From Streptomyces beigongshangae (lineage in GTDB: Bacteria > Actinomycetota > Actinomycetes > Streptomycetales > Streptomycetaceae), in NCBI RefSeq assembly GCF_019710745.1, contig NZ_JAHKJW010000068.1:1-38124 (forward strand): a DNA stretch of 38,124 bases, given 5' to 3'. Positions 34,263 to 38,124 of this stretch are shown here, piece after piece (the stretch's first letter is position 1; the number at the start of each line of letters is the position of its first letter). A program made the translations under genes and the position numbers. A model generated the notes under the pieces. That model saw only the letters and a program-made list of their open reading frames with translations, was not told the DNA's origin and did not search any database.

Positions 34263-34604
34263 GGGTGGCTCCTCGGGATGCGGTGCGTCGTGAGGCCGGG
34301 GGCTCCCGGTCCGTGAGGCGGGACGGTTCCCGGCTCATGAAGGAGACAACGGAGGATCTGTGGCGGGAGTCACGCCCCGCGGTGAAGGGAATCGAACCAT
34401 CCTGCGCGCAGGGTGAACCCGGCGGCGGAATGCGTCACTCCACGCCAACTTCCGTGATCGGTACGGAAGTTGGGTGGGTGAGTTGGGTCACAGATCATCG
34501 GACCCGATGGTCGACAAATCAGGAAATCAACGAATGAAGTGGGTGACTGAAACTCGCTGATACCTGAGGTAACGCCGAACTGGCCTGGAATGACGACGAT
34601 CTGG
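34263..34604. other. Intergenic region upstream of both the CxxC gene and the Rpf genes
   Basis: About 340 bases, clearly less GC-rich than the flanks. Apart from the dyad at 34445-34473, I see no RNA gene or known riboswitch. Short runs such as GGAATCGAACC (34388-34398) mimic a tRNA T-arm but lack the pairing stem. A plus-strand open frame of 90 codons crosses it with an uncharacteristic composition and no ribosome binding site; I did not call it. Confidence 0.4.
34445..34473. repeat. Perfect 11-bp inverted repeat, possible operator
   Basis: CCAACTTCCGT (34445-34455) pairs with ACGGAAGTTGG (34463-34473) around GATCGGT. It lies about 180 bases upstream of the CxxC gene start and about 130 bases upstream of the Rpf promoter, so it is not a terminator for either gene. 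An operator or a leader hairpin is likeliest. Confidence 0.6.
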
Positions 34605-34633
34605 TTGATAAGGGGCCCATCGCCCCCTACATT
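34605..34633 (+). promoter_or_regulatory. Promoter of the first Rpf gene
   Basis: TTGATA (34605-34610, 5 of 6) and TACATT (34628-34633, 4 of 6) with a 17-base spacer. The spacer holds a small dyad (AGGGGC-CCATC-GCCCCCT). Start near 34640 gives a ~170-nt leader with CGAGC/GCTCG (34649-34661) and other GC hairpins before GAGAGGGA and the ATG at 34808. Confidence 0.6.
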
Positions 34634-34807
34634 GCTCCGCCGTGTGCAGCGAGCACCGCTCGGGTACGTCCGCCGGCCGCACGGCCGATCGAACCGGAAG
34701 CGTCACGCGGCACCACTCCGGCGGACGGGGCGGGCCGGGGCCACCGCGCCGGACGCGGGATCCCCGGACCGCCTCGGGGGACCCCGGGTCCTTCGAGAGG
34801 GAAATAC

Positions 34808-35425
34808 ATGTCCGCATGTGCCGACAACACCCGTAAGGCCCGTACGACCGCGGTTCTCACCGGGGCGGCCCTGCTCGCCCCGCTCGGACTGCTCGCCGCG
34901 AACGGCGGTGCCGCAGCGGCGGACAACGGGGTGTGGGACCGCATCGCCCAGTGCGAGAGCGGCGGCAACTGGCACATCAACACCGGGAACGGCTATTACG
35001 GAGGGCTCCAGTTCTCCGCCGGCACCTGGCGCGCGTACGGCGGTTCCGCCTACGCGGCCACCGCCGACAGGGCCTCCAGGGCGCAGCAGATCGCCGTCGC
35101 CGCCAAGGTGCAGCGCGCGCAGGGCTGGGGCGCCTGGCCCACCTGCGCGGCCCGCGCGGGCGCGTCCGGCGGCGCTCCCGCGGCGTCCGCACCCGGCGCC
35201 ACCGCCGAGACCGTCCCGTCGGCGCCGGCGCAGGCACCGGAACGTGCGACGGGCCACACCGGCCGCGACGCGTCCCGCGGCGGGTACACCGTCCGCGGCG
35301 GTGACACGCTGAGCGGCATCGCGGCCCGCCACGGCACCACCTGGCAGCACCTCCACGCCGTCAACAGGGCCGTCGTCGGCGGGGATCCCGACGTCATCGT
35401 CCCCGGACAGCGGCTGAGGTTCTGA
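34808..35425 (+). CDS. Secreted resuscitation-promoting-factor-like lytic enzyme with LysM
   Basis: 205-residue protein. Signal peptide: residues 1-38 (basic start, TTAVLTGAALLAPLGLLAA, AAA cleavage site). Rpf domain: 39-115, with the catalytic Glu50 in AQCESGGNW and 'NGYYGGLQFSAGTWRAYGG'; the domain cuts peptidoglycan glycan strands. An Ala/Pro linker leads to a C-terminal LysM (about 158-205, 'YTVRGGDTLSGIAARHGT'), which binds the wall. The enzyme is exported and probably wall-associated. In streptomycetes Rpf proteins act in spore germination and growth. ATG 34808 with GAGAGGGA upstream. Immediately followed by a second Rpf-LysM gene. Confidence 0.93.
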   Translation: MSACADNTRKARTTAVLTGAALLAPLGLLAANGGAAAADNGVWDRIAQCESGGNWHINTGNGYYGGLQFSAGTWRAYGGSAYAATADRASRAQQIAVAAKVQRAQGWGAWPTCAARAGASGGAPAASAPGATAETVPSAPAQAPERATGHTGRDASRGGYTVRGGDTLSGIAARHGTTWQHLHAVNRAVVGGDPDVIVPGQRLRF

Positions 35426-35512
35426 CCGCGACGGGGCCCCGCCGGGTCCGCCGACCGGGTGGGGTCCCGCCGGCCCTCAGCGCGGCTCGTCCCACCGCCG
35501 CCGGGGCCCGCC

Positions 35513-35518
35513 TAGCGT
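35513..35518 (+). promoter_or_regulatory. Candidate -10 of a leaderless second Rpf gene
   Basis: TAGCGT ends exactly six bases before the GTG at 35525. No ribosome binding site is present. No good -35 is seen, so confidence is limited. Confidence 0.4.
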
Positions 35519-35524
35519 GGCCCG

Positions 35525-36469
35525 GTGTCCATCAAGCGCATGCCGTACGCGGTCGTCGTCGCCTCCGTCCTGGCCCTGCTCGCCCCCGGGGAGGCGGCCG
35601 CGGCACCCCCGTCGGCCGCCGGTCCCACGGGGGTCCGGGCGCTGCACGGCCACGGCTGCGCCGGGGACCAGTGGCCGTGGGGCTGCCTCGCCCAGTGCGA
35701 GAGCGGCGGCCGCTGGAACGCGAACACCGGGAACGGCTACTACGGCGGACTGCAGTTCGGGCAGTCCACCTGGCGGGCGTTCGGCGGCCTCGCCTACGCG
35801 CCGCGGGCGGACCTGGCCACGCGGGCCGAGCAGATCAAGGTCGCGAAGAAGGTGCTGCGCGCCCAGGGCTGGAACGCCTGGCCCGCCTGCGGGAAGAAGT
35901 ACCGGCTCGCGGACCGGGCGCACGTGGTGAAGCAGGGGGAGACGCTCTCGTCGATCGCCCGGCGGCACCGGGTCGCGGGCGGCTGGAAGGCGCTCTACAA
36001 GGCCAACCGGAAGGCGGTCGGACGGCACCCGGACCGGCTGCACCCCGGCACGGTCCTGCGGCTCCCGAAGGGCGCGGCCCCGGGACGGCCGGTCACGCGG
36101 CCGCAGCAGGGGGGCAAGGGCACGGCGGCGGCCGGCGGGACCGGCCCCGAGCCGCCGGCCCCGACGTCCCCGTCGGCGTCTCCGGGGACGCCGGCCCCGT
36201 CGGCACCTGCGGCCCCGCAGGTGCCGTCGACGCCGCCGGGTCCTCCGGCGGATCCGCCGCAGGACCCGGCGGCGCAGGCTCCCCCGGCCGGTCCCTCGGC
36301 CTCCTCGGCCTCCTCGGCCGCGTCCGCCGACCCGGCTCCGCCGGTGTCCGCCGCTTCCCGGGACGCGCCGGTGCCCTCGACGCTGCCGGCCCCCGTGGCT
36401 CCCCCGGCCCCGCCGGTCCATTCGGTCCTGCCGGTGCCCTCCGACCCCTCGGCCCCGCCGGTCCGGTGA
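35525..36469 (+). CDS. Second secreted Rpf-like lytic enzyme with LysM and Pro-rich tail
   Basis: 314-residue protein. Signal peptide: about residues 1-27 (PYAVVVASVLALLAPGEAAAA). Rpf domain: about 48-125, catalytic Glu59 in AQCESGGRW, then GYYGGLQFGQSTWRAFGG; Cys residues at 45, 54, 58 and 122 may form disulfides. LysM: about 132-181 (HVVKQGETLSSIARRH). Residues 182-314 are a long Pro/Ala/Ser-rich disordered tail with no sortase motif. The GTG 35525 start looks leaderless (TAGCGT six bases upstream). A duplicate of the neighbouring gene that has diverged in the tail. Ends only 14 bases from the convergent LivF gene stop. Confidence 0.92.
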   Translation: MSIKRMPYAVVVASVLALLAPGEAAAAPPSAAGPTGVRALHGHGCAGDQWPWGCLAQCESGGRWNANTGNGYYGGLQFGQSTWRAFGGLAYAPRADLATRAEQIKVAKKVLRAQGWNAWPACGKKYRLADRAHVVKQGETLSSIARRHRVAGGWKALYKANRKAVGRHPDRLHPGTVLRLPKGAAPGRPVTRPQQGGKGTAAAGGTGPEPPAPTSPSASPGTPAPSAPAAPQVPSTPPGPPADPPQDPAAQAPPAGPSASSASSAASADPAPPVSAASRDAPVPSTLPAPVAPPAPPVHSVLPVPSDPSAPPVR

Positions 36470-36483
36470 CATCCGTGACCCGG

Positions 36484-37239
36484 TCAGCCCGGCCCGCCGG
36501 ACCGGCCTGCCGGGTCCGCCTGATCCGGCAGGTCCGGCAGGTCCGGCGGGGGTGGCGGGGGTGGCGCGGCGGCCGGGGGCGGCCTCTCCGCCGCCTCGCC
36601 GCCGGACACGACCGTGCCACGGCGGAGTTCGTACACGATCACCGTGCCGGTGCGCAGGCCGGGCGGCAGCCGCTGTTCGGCCACGACCACACCGGCGTCG
36701 AGGCCGCGCAGCAGTTCGTACGTGCGGGCGGCGACGGGCGGGGACATGCCCTGCGCGGGTTCGTCGACGAGGACCACGCGCGCGCGTGCCAGCAGCGCGC
36801 GGGAGAGGGCGAGCATGCGCTGCTCCCCGCCGGAGAGCGTGCCCGCCCTGCGGGACAGCAGGGCGCCCAGCGGCGGGTAGGCGTCGACGGCGGCCGTGAA
36901 GGGCCGCCCGCGGGAGGCGAGTTCGAGGTTCTCCCGGACGGTGAGCGAGCCGAAGACCGCACGGCGGTCCGGGACCAGGCACAGACCCAGGCGGGCCCGT
37001 TCGCGGGCGGACAGCCGCGTGACGTCGGCGCCGTCCCACACCACGGCGCCCCGTGACAGGGGCACGGTCCCGGCGAGGGCGCGCAGCACGGTCGTACGGC
37101 CCGAGCCGTTGCGGCCGAGCAGCACGGTCACACCGGTGGCCGGCGCGTGCAGGGTGACGCCGTGCAGGGCCTCCAGCGGGCCGTAGCGCACGCTCGCGTG
37201 CCGCAGCGAGATCCCGGCGGCACGCGCGTGGGCGCTCAC
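36484..37239 (-). CDS. Branched-chain amino acid ABC transporter ATP-binding protein (LivF-like)
   Basis: 251-residue ATPase of the LivF type, one of two ATPases in a branched-chain amino acid/amide importer. The P-loop is GRNGSGRTT, with Arg in place of the usual Lys. The signature is LSGGEQRMLALSRALL, Walker B is VVLVDEPAQGMSP, and VVAEQR replaces the canonical H-loop, as is common in LivF. The C-terminal ~30 residues are Pro/Asp-rich (PPPPPPPDLPDLPDQ), an extension. GTG 37239 overlaps the LivG stop (GTGA). Transport of Leu/Ile/Val is the family default; other substrates occur. Confidence 0.87.
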   Translation of the reverse strand: MSAHARAAGISLRHASVRYGPLEALHGVTLHAPATGVTVLLGRNGSGRTTVLRALAGTVPLSRGAVVWDGADVTRLSARERARLGLCLVPDRRAVFGSLTVRENLELASRGRPFTAAVDAYPPLGALLSRRAGTLSGGEQRMLALSRALLARARVVLVDEPAQGMSPPVAARTYELLRGLDAGVVVAEQRLPPGLRTGTVIVYELRRGTVVSGGEAAERPPPAAAPPPPPPPDLPDLPDQADPAGRSGGPG

Positions 37240-38036
37240 CGGTCGGCCGCCGTGCCGAGTCCTTCGAGCACGTGCCCGGCGGGGCCGGTGGCGACGATCC
37301 GGCCCGCGGCCATGACGTGCACGGTGTCGGCGAGACCGGCCACCAGATCCAGGTCGTGCTCGACGACGAGCAGGGCCGTGCCGTCGGCGGCGAGCGCCCT
37401 CAGCACGCGCGCCAGCGCGGTCACCTCGCCGGTGTCGAGGCCCGCCGCGGGCTCGTCGAGCAGCAGGACCCGCGGACCTCCCGCGAGGGCCCGGGCGAGT
37501 TCGACGCGGCGCAGGGTGCCGGTGGGCAGGCCCGCCGCGGCCCGGGAGCGTACGTCCCGGTCCAGTCCGAGCAGCCGCAGCGCCCGCTCCGCCGCGTCCG
37601 CGTCCGCGTCCACGTCCGCGTCCACGTCCGTGTCCGTGTTCTTGTTCTTGTTCTTGATTCGGCCCTGCTCGGCGCCCACGCGCACGTTCTCGGCCACGGT
37701 CAGGGTCGGGAAGACGGCCAGTTGCTGGAACGTGCGGGCGATGCCGAGGCGCGTCCGGGCGTGGGCGGGCAGCCGGGTGATGTCCCGCTCCCCGAACGCG
37801 ACCCGCCCCGACACCGGCCGCACGGTTCCCGCGAGGCAGTGGAACAGGGTGCTCTTGCCCGCTCCGTTCGGCCCGACGACCGCGGTGATCCGGCCCGGCG
37901 GGAGGTCGAGGTCGACACCGTCCAGGGCGGTGAACCCGTCGTAGGCGACGCGCAGCGCACGGGCCCGCAGGACGGGACGGCCCGCGGGCGCGGGAGCGGC
38001 CCCGGCGCGGAGGGCGGCCGGACCTGCCGACCCCAC
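37236..38036 (-). CDS. Branched-chain amino acid ABC transporter ATP-binding protein (LivG-like), possibly extending beyond the window
   Basis: 266 residues from GTG 38036. Walker A is GPNGAGKST, with 'ARTFQQLAVFPTLTVAENV' (Q-loop). The signature is LPTGTLRRVELARAL, typical of LivG, which replaces LSGGQ. Walker B is VLLLDEPAAGLD and the H-loop is VVEHDLDLV. Between the Q-loop and signature sits an unusual insert (KNKNKN, then TDTDVDADVDADADA). The frame stays open from 38036 to the right edge (Pro/Gly-rich, no stop), so this may be the C-terminal ATPase half of a LivM-LivG fusion; if so the gene begins outside the window. The start is therefore tentative. Confidence 0.85.
   Translation of the reverse strand: MGSAGPAALRAGAAPAPAGRPVLRARALRVAYDGFTALDGVDLDLPPGRITAVVGPNGAGKSTLFHCLAGTVRPVSGRVAFGERDITRLPAHARTRLGIARTFQQLAVFPTLTVAENVRVGAEQGRIKNKNKNTDTDVDADVDADADAAERALRLLGLDRDVRSRAAAGLPTGTLRRVELARALAGGPRVLLLDEPAAGLDTGEVTALARVLRALAADGTALLVVEHDLDLVAGLADTVHVMAAGRIVATGPAGHVLEGLGTAADR
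37595..37655 (-). repeat. Hexanucleotide microsatellite inside livG
   Basis: About seven units related to GTCCGC/GTCCAC/GTCCGT (37595-37637), then three exact GTTCTT units (37638-37655). They encode alternating Asp-Ala/Val/Thr and Lys-Asn dipeptides in the LivG protein. Units are multiples of three, so length change keeps the frame. Confidence 0.88.
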
Positions 38037-38124
38037 CGCGCCCGCACCGGTGCCGCCACCGGTCCGGCCGCACGGCGCATCCGGCCCGGAGGGCGTCCCA
38101 CCGACTCCCGCCGGACCTGCCGAC

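Noticed and set aside
34388..34398. tRNA T-arm-like GGAATCGAACC
   Set aside because: The reverse complement matches a T-loop, but the flanking 5-bp stem does not pair and no acceptor, D or anticodon arms fit nearby.
34265..34537. 90-residue plus-strand ORF in the Rpf/CxxC intergenic space
   Set aside because: No ribosome binding site, uncharacteristic composition, and it overlaps a regulatory-looking dyad.
34640..34807. c-di-AMP (ydaO-type) riboswitch upstream of the Rpf gene
   Set aside because: The conserved elements I know for that class, such as GGGGTGAAT and the pseudoknot strands, are not found; only generic GC hairpins are seen.

Overview
The window is very GC-rich DNA (strong G/C bias at third codon positions, many GTG starts, GTGA/ATGA start-stop overlaps, TANNNT -10 elements placed six bases before start codons). 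The gene content and order match a Streptomyces chromosome core region: tlyA-nadK-recN-pyrG-Nudix-ald-parA-scpA-scpB-rluB-aroH-tyrA-cmk-plsC-der. From memory of Mycobacterium tuberculosis, the order TPR/HAD/tlyA/nadK/recN/pyrG/Nudix ... parA/scpA/scpB/rluB/cmk/der (about Rv1691-Rv1713) is the same. Most of the window is therefore ancient actinobacterial synteny with Streptomyces-type insertions. No IS element, prophage, CRISPR array, rRNA or tRNA was seen.

Layout. 1-3.5 kb: the 3' part of an RG-rich TPR protein, a convergent DUF1015 gene, and a divergent HAD-IIA phosphatase. 3.6-6.7 kb: an iron-box-controlled ferric siderophore ABC transporter operon (two FecCD permeases and an ATPase, no binding protein). 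6.7-11.2 kb: a convergent SCP2-like protein, then a small Ala-rich protein, tlyA, nadK and recN. 11.5-14.6 kb: a GT4 glycosyltransferase converging on a GH15 glucoamylase/trehalase-type hydrolase. 15.1-21.1 kb: pyrG, an ADP-ribose-pyrophosphatase-like Nudix gene, a STAND NTPase with TPRs, and ald. 21.5-26.2 kb: a segregation/condensation operon (ParA-like ATPase, small ribbon-helix-helix-like protein, ScpA, ScpB, RluB/RsuA pseudouridine synthase). 26.3-28.3 kb: a two-gene operon with an NrtR-type Nudix-wHTH regulator and an ADP-ribosylglycohydrolase, headed by a good promoter carrying a dyad. 28.4-32.9 kb: aroH, tyrA, cmk, plsC and der, closed by a perfect 25-bp bidirectional terminator. 33-38.1 kb: accessory genes, namely two minus-strand proteins of unknown function, two tandem secreted resuscitation-promoting-factor/LysM proteins, and convergent LivF and LivG ATPases running off the right edge.

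Functional themes are ribosome and rRNA modification (TlyA, RluB, Der), chromosome maintenance (RecN, ParA-like, ScpAB), NAD and ADP-ribose metabolism (NadK, two Nudix proteins, ADP-ribosylglycohydrolase), nucleotide supply (PyrG, Cmk), aromatic amino acids (AroH, TyrA), iron uptake and cell-wall remodelling. The points most worth a second look are the ParA/RHH/ScpAB arrangement, the NrtR/ADP-ribosylglycohydrolase operon with its candidate operator, the STAND protein whose P-loop has Arg in place of Lys, and the Rpf pair with its long structured leader.
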